A DNA stretch of 36,316 bases from Clostridia bacterium (GCA_017541205.1 JAFXZO010000076.1:1-36316), one strand, 5' to 3'. Numbered from the stretch's first letter, positions 26,752-35,953 are shown. Numbers and translations are program-made. Notes: generated by a model not told the origin, from the sequence alone.

Positions 26752-28769
26752 CCTGAAGCCCTCCTGTTCATTGCTCGCATCCGTTGTTTCGTCAAGGGTC
26801 CGCATTGCCAGATCATTCTGCAAAGTCATATTCGCAAAGTGCGAATACAGGTCTTCCATTGGGTAGATTGCTTCGTCTATACTGGCGTCGCTGGTTTGCC
26901 CATAGTTTTCATGCATGGTAGCAACGCCGTCATTTCCGAAGTAGGAAAGTTGCCAAAGAACGCCTTTCCGAATGGAAGGCGTCAAGACTTCGACACGGCC
27001 ATCCGGCTTCTGGATTTGTAGTCCTTTGAATCCTTCCCGCTGGATGATGTCTTTGATATCTGATTCTCTTTCTCTGATCGTTTGTTCTGCCTGCTCAACG
27101 TCTGCATCCGAATACTTGAATGCGTATGCAGGATCAATTCCCATGGAAGGGAGAGTAACTTCGCCGTCAGTGAAACTATATTTCAGCGTAGTATTACTTT
27201 TCGTTCCGTAAACACGGGCATGCCAATCATCGCTTACTGTTCCTGCGTCTGAAATTTCTCCTTCAGCGGATACTTGCGTTCTATTTCTTCCGCTATCCTG
27301 TTCTGAATATTCAGCCGTTCCTCTCCCGTTGTTCCCTTTATTGGCTTGACCATAGCCAACAGATCGGAATGCGGAATCTTCCTTGTCTGACATGCTGTCA
27401 ATAATTTCTCGTTGATCTTCAAAGTCAAGTTCTCCTTTCGCAAGATCGAACGCCATGTCTTTCATTTTGCTGGCGGTATTGACTGTTTGATCGCTTACGT
27501 CAAGTACGTGTTCTACAACACCTTCGGCATTAGAATACACCAGCAGAGGCCCCATGTCAACAATGAATCCGCCATTGCTGCGCTGTTCGTATTGTCCGTT
27601 GGAATAATTGCGGTTAGATAAGTTGCGGTCGTAATCGAAGTATTCTTTTCCGTTGAGCAAATAATCAGGATCATTTACACGGCCATAATCATACTTCTTT
27701 CCAGCGTCTTCTTTCTGCTGGTCTTGCGCCTCATTCAGCGCATTCCCCAGCATATCAACAACATTCTGCATGTCCTTGATATACGGCCCTTCGATCCCGG
27801 CCAGCTTCTTCAGAAAATCCTTGATCGTGTTGATGACCCTGCGCACCACGCCGGGGTTTTCTCCGGCCAGGCGGTTCGCCATTTCTTGGTTGCCTTTCAG
27901 GATTTCGCCCATGATGTCGGCAGCCACTTCCTGCGCGGCGTATTCGGTCGTCTGCGCTTTGCCGGTGCGTTCGCTGTATTGCTGCTGCTTGGCAAGGATA
28001 TCCGATGCGGCCTGGCTGCGGTTCTCTCCGCTCTCCACGCTGCGGACAAAGTCATCGAAACTTCCGATATCGTTGCCGTATCTGATCCGCAGAAGGGCAG
28101 AAGCAAGATCGCCATACGTCCCGGAGCTTTCAGCGGCATGGGTCAATTCATGCCCAAGCACGGCATACATGGCGTCGCCCACCGTCGCGTTCTTGTTCAG
28201 CGTGATCGTATTGCTTCCGCTGTCGTAATAGCCGTTCGGATTTTGCACAGTGCCGTCAGAAGTGTCGTCTGCAAACGCGATATTGACGCCATACATCTGG
28301 GACACCTTGTCAACGAAAGCCGCCCGGCGCGCAGATGCTTCCGGCGTGAATTCCCTCTGCATCTTCTTCGCCATCTTTTTTATCTTGCGCATTTCCGCCG
28401 GCGTAACGTCGTACCCTTGCTCTCTCAGCTGATCCGCGAAGGCTTGCGCGTTGAAGGTGGCAACGTTATTGTTTTCCTGTCTGGCTTCCTCCTCCTCTGC
28501 CTTGGCTGCCTGCTCTTGCGCTTTCGCCGCCCGTTCCTCCGCCATATTCTGCCTGGCCTCCGTAACGGCGTTTTGAGCCTGTGTACGCGCGTCCGTCAAA
28601 TACTGGGTGCTTATCCTGCCAAGGTTGCCTTCCGCGATGTTTAGGGCCTCGTGTGCATTTTTAACGGCCTGCTCGTACTCCTGCACGACCTTTGCTTTCC
28701 CTTCCAGGGCCGTGACCGCTCTTATATCGAGCTGGACAATGACCTCTATGAGCACGGCATGTTCCAGGG

Positions 28770-28799
28770 CTGACAGGGCTTGACAGGCCATGCTATAAT
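28770..28799 (+). promoter_or_regulatory. Promoter of the coiled-coil/XRE gene pair
   Basis: CTGACA (28770-28775), 18 bp and an extended -10 TGCTATAAT (28791-28799). It overlaps the nominal start of the divergent polyvalent-protein remnant. Confidence 0.75.
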
Positions 28800-28824
28800 G
28801 AAATCAGCGAAGGAGTTGACCGCG

Positions 28825-29370
28825 ATGGAAGAGTACGCAACAAAAAAGGAGCTCCAGGAGCACACCAGCGCCATTATCGAAGCTATGAACAGCATGTTTG
28901 ACACGCTGTCACGTAAGATCGAAGAAAGCGCAGACCAGACAGAGAGGCGTATCAGGGTCTACCTTGAAGCAGTCATGCAGCCGCAGATAAACGCACAGGG
29001 CGAAAAGCTTGACGCCCTGTATAACAAGGTCGATGCGATGGAGGGAAATATAGCCCATATGACCGAGCGCATCGAAAGCATTGACATTCGTTTGACCGCC
29101 GTGGAATCCGATGTAAGAGAACTTAAGGACGGCATGAAGGAAGCCAACGGGCGTTTGGACAACCTCGAGAAATACCAAGTAGAAACCAACGAGCGTTTGG
29201 ACAGCCTCGAGAAAGGCCAGGCAGAAACCAACGAGCGTTTGGACAGCCTCGAGAAAGGCCAGGCGGAGACAAACCAGCGCTTGGAAAACCTCGAAAACGG
29301 ACAGGAGGAAATCAAATCCGCCGTCGCCCGCCATGATGACGAAATATATACCCTTCGCCGGGTGAAATGA
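28825..29370 (+). CDS. Coiled-coil protein with 14-residue repeats
   Basis: The 181-residue, highly charged protein is predicted to be almost wholly coiled coil. From about residue 109 it consists of four 14-residue units of the type ERLDSLEKGQAETN, encoded by 42-bp tandem repeats. There is no signal peptide or membrane segment. ATG 28825 has GGAG nine bases upstream; an in-frame ATG at 28780 precedes the promoter's -10 box and is excluded. Short coiled-coil proteins of this kind are common in phage and ICE regions, and the following gene is a small XRE repressor. Function unknown. Confidence 0.75.
   Translation: MEEYATKKELQEHTSAIIEAMNSMFDTLSRKIEESADQTERRIRVYLEAVMQPQINAQGEKLDALYNKVDAMEGNIAHMTERIESIDIRLTAVESDVRELKDGMKEANGRLDNLEKYQVETNERLDSLEKGQAETNERLDSLEKGQAETNQRLENLENGQEEIKSAVARHDDEIYTLRRVK
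29149..29316 (+). repeat. 42-bp tandem repeat, four units
   Basis: Units start at 29149, 29191, 29233 and 29275. Units two and three are nearly identical, one and four are more diverged, which suggests recent expansion of the centre by slippage or unequal exchange. Confidence 0.9.
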
Positions 29371-29380
29371 GGCGCCGCCA

Positions 29381-29581
29381 TTGTTTGGAGAGCGAATCAG
29401 AATGGCCAAAAAGGCCACAGGATTGACGCAAAAGCAGCTCGGCGAGATGTGCGGATATACCGGCCAAGGCGCAATGGTAACTGTAAATCGCTGGGAGAGT
29501 GACACGCGCCCCGTCCCAATCGAGAAAATCCGCATCCTGGCCAAGTCCCTGCATATGTCCCTGGACGAGCTGATCCCCTGA
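29381..29581 (+). CDS. Small XRE-family transcriptional regulator
   Basis: This 66-residue protein is little more than one helix-turn-helix of the lambda Cro/C1 type: IRMAKKATGLTQKQLGEM as the first helices, VTVNRWESDTRPVP as recognition helix and turn, and ILAKSLHMSLDELIP closing. The start is TTG 29381 (GAGG eight bases upstream; MFGERIRMAKK matches the usual family beginning); ATG 29402 is an alternative. It follows the coiled-coil gene by 10 nt in the same operon and ends before a clear terminator. It probably controls the divergent remnant element or its own promoter. Confidence 0.82.
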   Translation: MFGERIRMAKKATGLTQKQLGEMCGYTGQGAMVTVNRWESDTRPVPIEKIRILAKSLHMSLDELIP

Positions 29582-29598
29582 GGCATCCGCTCATAGCA

Positions 29599-29635
29599 AA
29601 ATCCCCTTTCCGTGATCGGTCAGGGGATTTCTTTT
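29599..29635 (+). terminator. Terminator after the XRE gene
   Basis: A perfect 9-bp stem AAATCCCCT/AGGGGATTT with a 14-nt loop is followed by CTTTTG. Confidence 0.85.
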
Positions 29636-29696
29636 GTATACACCTTTTGCAGTTTATACCATATATCTTCTAAATCATTGAATGGAAAAGCTAGGG

Positions 29697-29785
29697 GGAG
29701 ATCCTTCGCTTCGCTGCGTGATGCTCAGGATGACATAAATAACTTGTGTCATTCTGAGCCAGCGCAGCGCCAGCGAAGAATCTCC
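29697..29785. repeat. REP-like imperfect palindrome
   Basis: Two arms of about 39 nt, GGAGATCCTTCGCT... and ...AGCGAAGAATCTCC, pair with a few mismatches around a short AT-rich centre (about 29736-29746). The arms include the CTCAGGATGACA / TGTCATTCTGAG motif of a palindromic repeat common in many bacterial genomes. The remainder of 29637-29870 shows no gene; it is AT-rich. Confidence 0.75.
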
Positions 29786-29870
29786 TCCGTTCTCATCATT
29801 CATGCTTTTAGATGAGAATTAGTATTATATTTTCAGAAGTCGCGAAGAAACTCTGCTCTCGTTCGATCCG

Positions 29871-30117
29871 ATTCAGCGCATTTCCCAGCATATCGACAAC
29901 ATTCTGTATGCCCTTGATATACGGCCCTTCGATCCCGGCCAGCTTCTTCAGGAAGTCCTTGATCGTGTCGATGCCCCTGCGCTCCACGCCGGGGTTCTCT
30001 CCGGCCAGACGGTTCGCCATATCCTGATTGCCTTTCAGGATTTCACCCATGATGTCGGCAAACCACTTCCTGCGCGGCATATTCGGTCGTCTGCGCTTTG
30101 CCGGTGCGTTCGCTGTA
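29871..30117 (-). pseudogene. Frameshifted second copy of a polyvalent-protein segment
   Basis: These 247 bp align with 27733-27978 of the neighbouring remnant at high but imperfect identity. The protein is recognisable (ADIMGEILKGNQDMANRL, DFLKKLAGIEGPYIK), but one extra A near 30061-30063 breaks the frame compared with the other copy. It begins and ends abruptly on both sides, with no start or stop of its own. It marks either the far edge of the inserted element or a tandem duplication that has decayed. Confidence 0.85.
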
Positions 30118-30185
30118 CCGGGCAATTCCCTCTCAGCGCGCCAGGGCGGCGGAGCGCCCTCGGCCGGGGCCGGCGGCAGGATCGG

Positions 30186-32546
30186 TCAGGATGAAAAAAC
30201 TGCCAGGATCGCAGTCGCGCCGTCCAGGCCATTCAGCGGCATTTCCATACGGCCGTCCGCCAGGCGGTATCCTTCCGGCAATACGAGGTTTCCTTTTATC
30301 CCCTTCGGGACGCGGACGCGGATCGCAATGCCGTCAGGCGTTCTGTCCCAGCGAACGGATATTTTTCCCAAAGGCGCAAGGTAATATGCCTCCGCAAAAT
30401 CCAGCTTCCGCACAAAGCGCGGCGAGATCTCGCAGGCGTTGACGTCGTCGCAGCGCGGGTTCGGTTTCAGTCCGGCGAATTCCTGAATGAACAGGCTGGA
30501 AATGTCGCCCATAAAGTGATGGTTCTTGGAGCCGCCCGCGCTGACGTTCAGATCGGGGAAGCATTCCCACAGCGAAGTCGCGCCATGGGCCGCCCAATAC
30601 CCGTAGCAGGAGCGCGAAGGGGACGTGATCAGCTGATAAGCCAGATCGGCTTCCCCGGCGTGAACGAGGGCGTGATAAACGTACCTTAAGCCGATCATCC
30701 CGCAGGCGTTCACATCCCGATCCCGGTGGATGATTTCGACCAGCCGCCGCCTGGCAGCGGGCAATTCGTTTTCGTCAAACAGTCCCGTTTCGAGGGCGAT
30801 CGCCTGGGAGGTCTGGCATTCGCCCGCTACGGCGCCGGTTTCCGGATCGATCAGGTGCTTGCGGAAGCTGCTTCGCACGTCCTTTGCGAATGCGAATGCG
30901 TAATCCGCCTCCCGGGTCAGGCCGGCCTGTGAAAACAGGAACGCGGCTTTGCGGGCGAGGTCAAAAACGGTGGCGCTGTCCGTGACGCAAAGAGGCGAGG
31001 CGATGCCGCCGCGCTCCTTTTCAAAGGGGTCCAGCCAATCGCCCAGGCCGACGGCGATCAGGCCCCGCGCGTCGCGCCTGCGGGAAATATAATACAGATA
31101 CCGCATCATCATGCCCGCGTTTTCCAGGATCACTTCCCTGTTTCCCGTAAAGCGGTAGATATAATAGGGCAGGGTCACGCACACGCTGTCCCAGGCCGGG
31201 CCGTTGCCCCACGCGAACCCCCATCCCCCCGTCGGCACGATGCCGGGCAGCGCGCCGTCCGCCCGCTGGGCAAGGCGGATATTGAGCAGCCATTCCCTCA
31301 GGCTCTTTTCCGCCGTCAGGTTCAAAAGCATGTGCTCCGCCGACACGGAAGCGTCGCCCGTCCAGCCGTTCTTTTCCCGGTGGGGGCAGTCGGTGGGGAA
31401 ATAATAGAAGTTCGACAGATCCGATCTTCTTGCGCATGCCTGTAATTGATTGAGGACGGGATCGGAGCAGGAAAAGCCCGCCCGCTCCTTCAGGGCGGAA
31501 TTCATGACCAGGAACGCGAGCGCGTTTTCGTCCGCCTGTTCTTTTGTCAGCCCCTCCACAATGGCGTACCGGAAGCCGTCGTACTTGAATGAAGGCGTAA
31601 ACGTTTCGTCCCCGCCGCGGCAGATATACACGTCTGTCTGGCCGTACTCGATATAGCGCTTCATCGTGTTTTTGCGCAGGAAAACCGTAGAATTGACGGA
31701 CACGCAGCCATGCACCAGATCTTCCGCGTGCCGGATGATGACCGTTTGCCCGGGCGCGGCGTTTTTGACAGCCAATCGGGTCACGCCCGCGCCGTTTACG
31801 CCGAAATCATAAACGTATGCCCGCTTTGCCACGGCGCCTTCCAGGGGCGCCGCGCCGCTTTTCATGCTTTCATAGCAAAAGGGCATTTCCTCGTGATACG
31901 TGATGCTGACGGGCTTTAATTCCTCCGTGACCGTGATCGGCTCCGCCTCGCAAAGCCTGGCGATCCCGCGCGGTTTTTGTTCGGGCAGGGCGTTCGCCCA
32001 GCCGCTGTCGTCAAAATCCGCCTCGCTCCAGCCGGGGATCTCGCAGCGCGCGTCATAGCGGCAGCCCATCCGTTCGTCGTCAAACCGGATCGGCGACGGA
32101 TGAACGCGGAAGGTTTCGTCCGCCTCCAGTTCAAACAGGCTTTCCCCGTCCGCCGCTTCCAGGCACAGCGCCACAGTCGGCGCGCCGCGGCACGCTGCTT
32201 TGTCAAAATCCCACACAAAGCCGCCGAATGCGTTGCGAAAACCGTTTCCCAGCAGGATCCCGACGGCGTTTTTTCCTTTTTTCAGCAGCCCGTCAAGCGT
32301 ATAATGGTCGTAATAGCATACGTCGTCCGGGTTGCTGATATAGGGAGCGAGCGGGCCTTTGGTGATGTTTCGGCCATTGACGTACAGTTCATAGAAGCCA
32401 AGGCCGCAAATGGTGATTTCCGCCCGTTTGGGCTCCGTTTTTAGCGTGAACGTCTTCCGGATATACGGCGCGGGGATATGCCTGTCAAAACCGCACATTT
32501 CCATAGACGCCTTGATAAACCGCGTGGACAGCTTCATCTGTTTCAT
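30186..32546 (-). CDS. Alpha-L-rhamnosidase (GH78)
   Basis: The 786-residue glycosidase, cytoplasmic by lack of a signal peptide, has N-terminal beta domains of the rhamnosidase type (about 25-330; YELYVNGRNITKGPLAPY and the GLLKKGKNAVGILLGNGF strand) and an (alpha/alpha)6 barrel (about 350-690). The barrel carries the GH78 signature FPTDCPHREKNGWTGDA (about residue 388-404), where the conserved acidic residues lie, and GGWGFAWGNGPAWDS and a WECFPDLNVSAGGSKNHHF stretch near the end. ATG 32546 has AAGGG close by; ATG 32537 is an alternative start. It is last in an operon behind an MFS permease (16-nt gap), so it probably acts on an imported rhamnoside. Confidence 0.9.
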   Translation of the reverse strand: MKQMKLSTRFIKASMEMCGFDRHIPAPYIRKTFTLKTEPKRAEITICGLGFYELYVNGRNITKGPLAPYISNPDDVCYYDHYTLDGLLKKGKNAVGILLGNGFRNAFGGFVWDFDKAACRGAPTVALCLEAADGESLFELEADETFRVHPSPIRFDDERMGCRYDARCEIPGWSEADFDDSGWANALPEQKPRGIARLCEAEPITVTEELKPVSITYHEEMPFCYESMKSGAAPLEGAVAKRAYVYDFGVNGAGVTRLAVKNAAPGQTVIIRHAEDLVHGCVSVNSTVFLRKNTMKRYIEYGQTDVYICRGGDETFTPSFKYDGFRYAIVEGLTKEQADENALAFLVMNSALKERAGFSCSDPVLNQLQACARRSDLSNFYYFPTDCPHREKNGWTGDASVSAEHMLLNLTAEKSLREWLLNIRLAQRADGALPGIVPTGGWGFAWGNGPAWDSVCVTLPYYIYRFTGNREVILENAGMMMRYLYYISRRRDARGLIAVGLGDWLDPFEKERGGIASPLCVTDSATVFDLARKAAFLFSQAGLTREADYAFAFAKDVRSSFRKHLIDPETGAVAGECQTSQAIALETGLFDENELPAARRRLVEIIHRDRDVNACGMIGLRYVYHALVHAGEADLAYQLITSPSRSCYGYWAAHGATSLWECFPDLNVSAGGSKNHHFMGDISSLFIQEFAGLKPNPRCDDVNACEISPRFVRKLDFAEAYYLAPLGKISVRWDRTPDGIAIRVRVPKGIKGNLVLPEGYRLADGRMEMPLNGLDGATAILAVFSS

Positions 32547-32562
32547 CCCTTATCAAGTATTT

Positions 32563-33768
32563 TTACGCGCCGCGTTTCCCCGCGCGGCGGGCGGCTTCCA
32601 ACGTGAGCGTGCCGATCAGGCTGAGCGCAGCCCAGGAAAGGAACACCGCGCTCCAGCCGAACCTGTCGCAAAGGTACCCGGCGAAGAAGCCGGAAAACGC
32701 GCTGCCTGCATAGATCATCGCGTCCAGCAGGCCCGCCGCCAGCGCCACGCGGTTCATATGGCAATACAGCATGGGCATCAGCGTGGTCAGCAGCGGGTTC
32801 AGCCCGTAGGTCATGGCGGAGATCAGCACCAGAACAGCGATGCAGCCCGGAAGGCTGCTTTGCGAAACGGGCCCCAGCGCCGCGCAAAGCACCGTGCACA
32901 CGGCGAACAGGATGCCCGAGGACAGATACAGATTGTTTCCCGTCCGTTGATACGCCGCCCGGCCCATCTGGATCCCCAGGAAATTGACGCAGGGGATGAT
33001 CAGGATGATGCCCACCGCGCTGTTCAAATCAATGCCTTGGGTGTCCATCAGCAGCTTCGTGGCCCAATAGCTGATGCTGTCGCGCACATAGCCGTTGGTA
33101 AAGCAGCAGATCAGCAGCAGGATCAGGTTCGTGCCAAGCAGCAGCTTTCGGATCGGCGCGCGCGCCTTTGGCGGCTCGCCGGGCAGGGACGGCCCGCCGG
33201 CGGGAAGCCCCTTCATGCGCAAAACGGAGGGAACGGCGATCGCCGCCGTGACCGTGCCTGAAACCAGGAAGGCTGCGCGCCAGCCGAACAGGCTGGTGAG
33301 CAGTCCGGAAAGCGCCCAAGCCAAAAGGTAACCAAAGATCAGGGTCAGCGAGATGAAAAACACCGCGTGATCCCGCACGGAATCCCGAAACTGAACGGCC
33401 AGGATCCGCATGATGGGCGTCCAGACCATGGATTGAAGCAGCCCGTTCACAAACCAAAGCGCGACCAGCAGCGGGAAATACGGACAGATGGAAAACAACA
33501 CGTTCACCGCGGATGAGCCCAGCAGGCCGATGAGCATCAGGCGCACAGCGGGGTATCGATCCGCCAAGAGACCGGAAACGATCTGCCCGACAGCATAGGG
33601 AATGGCAAAGCACGTGGGCAAAAGCCCCGCCCGGGCGGCGCTGACGCCGAACGAAGCGGCGATGGCCGCCAAAGACGGCGACAGATTGCAGCGCGAAATA
33701 TAGGCCGCCGTATACGCCCAAAAGCACGCGAGCAGCAGACGGAGCTCGCTTTTCGTATAGCGCTTCAT
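32563..33768 (-). CDS. Major facilitator superfamily transporter
   Basis: The 401-residue protein has about 12 membrane helices. The first half shows the MFS loop motif between helices 2 and 3 as VSGLLADRYPAVRLMLIG, and the second half repeats a DRFGW-type loop near the end. The family branch resembles the anion:cation symporter/OPA group (NLSPSLAAIAASFGVS). It sits between the EEP hydrolase and the GH78 gene with short gaps, so its substrate is likely an oligosaccharide, glycoside or sugar phosphate handled by those enzymes. Confidence 0.88.
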   Translation of the reverse strand: MKRYTKSELRLLLACFWAYTAAYISRCNLSPSLAAIAASFGVSAARAGLLPTCFAIPYAVGQIVSGLLADRYPAVRLMLIGLLGSSAVNVLFSICPYFPLLVALWFVNGLLQSMVWTPIMRILAVQFRDSVRDHAVFFISLTLIFGYLLAWALSGLLTSLFGWRAAFLVSGTVTAAIAVPSVLRMKGLPAGGPSLPGEPPKARAPIRKLLLGTNLILLLICCFTNGYVRDSISYWATKLLMDTQGIDLNSAVGIILIIPCVNFLGIQMGRAAYQRTGNNLYLSSGILFAVCTVLCAALGPVSQSSLPGCIAVLVLISAMTYGLNPLLTTLMPMLYCHMNRVALAAGLLDAMIYAGSAFSGFFAGYLCDRFGWSAVFLSWAALSLIGTLTLEAARRAGKRGA

Positions 33769-33786
33769 GGTCTTTCGCCTTCTTTA

Positions 33787-34548
33787 TCAGCCTTGGCAAA
33801 AGCTGATTTCCGCACAGACCGGGTAATGATCGGACAGGTAAACGCCGTTTTCCTCCTCCGTCCATTTGCACACGCTTTCGCAGGACAGCGCGCCCTTGAG
33901 CACGATATAATCGATCTGCTCGGGCGGGTCGGCCCTGCCGTAGCCGTGATAGGTGAAGCCGATGGAACGGGTGACGTCGGTGAGGCCGGGATAGGTTTTC
34001 AGGATCTCCATTTCCTCGCTGTCCGGTTCGGCGTTAAAATCCCCGGCCAGGATCATGGGAACGCCGGGGAACGATTCGATCTCCTCCGCATGGCGCAGGA
34101 TCAGGGCAAGGCCCTTCTCCCTCGCCGCTTTCCCTCTGTGGTCCAGGTGGGTGTTGAGCACGCGGAACACCCGCCCGCTTGCTTCTTCCATCAGCACCGC
34201 GTCCGTGCAGCAGCGGGGACAGGAGCTTTCGGGGTAGCGGCTTCCGGGGACAAAGGGCGTTTCGGACAGCCAGAACGTGCGCATCTCCAGCAATTGATAA
34301 CCGCTTTTCCGGAACATGACCGTCATCTGTTCGCTGTCCAGCTTTGCCCCCCGCCCGCAGCCCACCGCATCGTAATCCGGAAAACTGCTTTTCAGCCATG
34401 CCGACATGTGCGGCTCCACTTCCTGGAAACAGATCACGTCCGGCTTTTCCCGGCCGATGGCCCGCAGGATCAGAGGCTGTCGGAAAACAAAGCGGTTGTC
34501 TCCGTCCTGCGGGCGGTCAACGCGCAGATTAAACGTGACGAATTTCAT
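33787..34548 (-). CDS. Endonuclease/exonuclease/phosphatase (EEP) family hydrolase
   Basis: The 253-residue metal-dependent hydrolase has the complete EEP set: Asn in TFNLRVD (6-12), Glu in CFQEVEP (about 40-46), the HLDHRG loop (NTHLDHRGKAAREKG), GDFNAEPDSEE, and the final QIDYI and SDHYPV with Asp and His. The domain order and lack of a DNA-binding addition resemble small EEP enzymes that act on phosphoesters other than DNA. It is first in the EEP-MFS-GH78 operon, with GAAGG before the ATG. A sugar- or inositol-phosphate substrate is an inference from neighbours only. Confidence 0.87.
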   Translation of the reverse strand: MKFVTFNLRVDRPQDGDNRFVFRQPLILRAIGREKPDVICFQEVEPHMSAWLKSSFPDYDAVGCGRGAKLDSEQMTVMFRKSGYQLLEMRTFWLSETPFVPGSRYPESSCPRCCTDAVLMEEASGRVFRVLNTHLDHRGKAAREKGLALILRHAEEIESFPGVPMILAGDFNAEPDSEEMEILKTYPGLTDVTRSIGFTYHGYGRADPPEQIDYIVLKGALSCESVCKWTEEENGVYLSDHYPVCAEISFCQG

Positions 34549-34610
34549 GGGTATTTCCTTCTTTCATGGGCACATTTTTTTGATCGGAGCGGCAAATTCC
34601 TCAAATCATC

Positions 34611-34639
34611 TGGAAAAACGGGAAGCAATCTGGTATAGT
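34611..34639 (+). promoter_or_regulatory. GH125 gene promoter
   Basis: TGGAAA (34611-34616), 17 bp and an extended -10 TGGTATAGT (34631-34639) lie 30 nt before the start codon. The divergent EEP operon must start in the same 120-nt gap, but I see no good promoter for it. Confidence 0.6.
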
Positions 34640-34669
34640 AAAAGAAAAAACACAGGGAGGACAGGCGCT

Positions 34670-35953
34670 ATGGATTGGCTGGAGGAAGCGACGAGGCCCG
34701 TATGCGATCAGCTTTCGGCGCTGGGACGGAACAAACTGGCGGCCATGTACCGCAATTGCTTTCGCAGCACCTGGGACACGACCCTGCAAAGATCCGACGG
34801 CACCGTGTTCCTGGTCACGGGAGACATTCCCGCCATGTGGCTAAGGGATTCTTCGGCCCAGGTGTACCATTACGTGCCTCACGCCCGGAAATACCCGCAG
34901 GTGCGGGAAGCGATCCTGGGCCTCATGGAACGGCAGTTCCGGTATATCGCGCTGGATCCCTACGCCAACGCGTTCAACCGCGAGGCCAACGATCGCAGGA
35001 ACCACCTGGACGACACCTCCTGGACGGAGGAAGCGCGGCCCTGGATCTGGGAAAGGAAGTACGAGGTAGATTCCCTGTGCTATCCCATCAGGCTTGCGCA
35101 CCACTTCTGGAAAACCGCGGGGGACGCCTCCTGGTGCAATGATACCTTTTTGCGGGCGGCATGCCGGATTTTGACTGTTTGGGAAACGGAACAGCGCCAT
35201 ATGGAACGATCCCCGTACCATTTTTCCCGCGTCTGCCGCCGCCCCACCGATACCCTGGGAAACGGCGGCAAGGGCGCGCCGGTGGGCTATACCGGCATGA
35301 CGTGGAGCGGCTTTCGCCCCAGCGACGACGCGTGCACCTACGGGTATCTGATCCCGGCCAATTTCTTCGCCGAAAAATCCCTCAAACAATTGGAAGAAAT
35401 ACTGGACGCCCTGCGGCCGCAAGCCGGGCTGGCCGCCCGCGCCCGGGCGCTTCGGGAGCAGATCCGGGCGGGCCTTGCGCAGTACGCCGTTTTCGATCGG
35501 CCGGGATTCGGGCCGGTGTACGCCTATGAGGTGGACGGCCTTGGAAACGCGGTGTTCATGGACGACGCCAACGTGCCCAGCCTGCTCAGCCTGCCGTATT
35601 TGGGATGCGTGGAAGCGGACGATCCGGTGTACCAAAATACCCGGCGCATGCTGCTCAGCCCCGAAAACCCCTATTATTTCTCGGGCGCGTGCGCCAAAGG
35701 CATCGGCAGCCCCCACACGCCGCCGGATTATATTTGGCCCATTTCCCTGTGCATCCAGGGCCTGACGGCGGTGAACGCCGAAGAAATACGTCAGATCGCC
35801 CGGATGCTGGAAGGCATGGACGCCGATACCCTGCTCATGCACGAGGGCGTGCACAAGGACGATCCGAAGCAATTCACCCGCCCCTGGTTTGCCTGGGCCA
35901 ATTCCATTTTCAGCGAGTTCGTGGAAAAGGCCGCGGACTGTTTACAGGGTTAA
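34670..35953 (+). CDS. Exo-alpha-1,6-mannosidase family protein (GH125)
   Basis: The 427-residue (alpha/alpha)6-barrel glycosidase of family GH125 removes terminal mannose with inversion. Recognisable stretches are FLVTGDIPAMWLRDSSAQV (about 46-64), DPYANAFNREANDRRNHLDD, KYEVDSLCYPIRLAHHFW, the SGFRPSDDACTYGYLIPAN segment and the C-terminal HEGVHKDDPKQFTRPWFAWAN. Acidic residues are present at the expected active-site positions (Asp in MWLRDSS and Glu in MHEGVHKD). No signal peptide, so it acts inside the cell. AGGGAGG lies 9 nt before ATG 34670. The stop overlaps that of the convergent PHP-like gene. Confidence 0.93.
   Translation: MDWLEEATRPVCDQLSALGRNKLAAMYRNCFRSTWDTTLQRSDGTVFLVTGDIPAMWLRDSSAQVYHYVPHARKYPQVREAILGLMERQFRYIALDPYANAFNREANDRRNHLDDTSWTEEARPWIWERKYEVDSLCYPIRLAHHFWKTAGDASWCNDTFLRAACRILTVWETEQRHMERSPYHFSRVCRRPTDTLGNGGKGAPVGYTGMTWSGFRPSDDACTYGYLIPANFFAEKSLKQLEEILDALRPQAGLAARARALREQIRAGLAQYAVFDRPGFGPVYAYEVDGLGNAVFMDDANVPSLLSLPYLGCVEADDPVYQNTRRMLLSPENPYYFSGACAKGIGSPHTPPDYIWPISLCIQGLTAVNAEEIRQIARMLEGMDADTLLMHEGVHKDDPKQFTRPWFAWANSIFSEFVEKAADCLQG

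Larger units (their letters stand above)
25909..28791 (-). pseudogene. Remnant of a phage/ICE large polyvalent protein with zincin motif
   Basis: A 960-codon open frame with no convincing start: its first codons overlap the promoter of the divergent gene, so the 5' end seems lost. Order: an Ala/Glu/Gln coiled coil (about 35-110), a zincin-like metalloprotease region with HELTH at 214-218 and a possible third ligand in EYAAQEVAAD, an ADIMGEILKGNQEMANRLAGE helical region (about 280-350), an AT-richer middle, then two copies of RYSLPSDDTLESMLRSF (about 679 and 780), and a tail with QFGSQTAQRSDALHEEV. RYSL-type linkers and these modules are typical of polyvalent proteins carried by phages and conjugative elements and injected with DNA. 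Whether this fragment is expressed is unclear. No terminase, capsid, integrase or relaxase is in the window. Confidence 0.6.

Noticed and set aside
28780-28791. Starts of the divergent genes at 28780 (plus) and 28791 (minus)
   Set aside because: Both lie inside the 28770-28799 promoter; the plus-strand gene has a proper ribosome site at 28825 and the minus-strand frame seems to have lost its true start.
29149-29316. CRISPR-like spaced repeats
   Set aside because: The 42-bp units are directly tandem, in frame, and encode heptad-like coiled-coil sequence; there are no spacers or cas genes.
30125-30185. GC-rich hairpin AGGGCG/CGCCCT after the GH78 gene
   Set aside because: Six pairs only and no T-run on either strand, so not supportable as a terminator.
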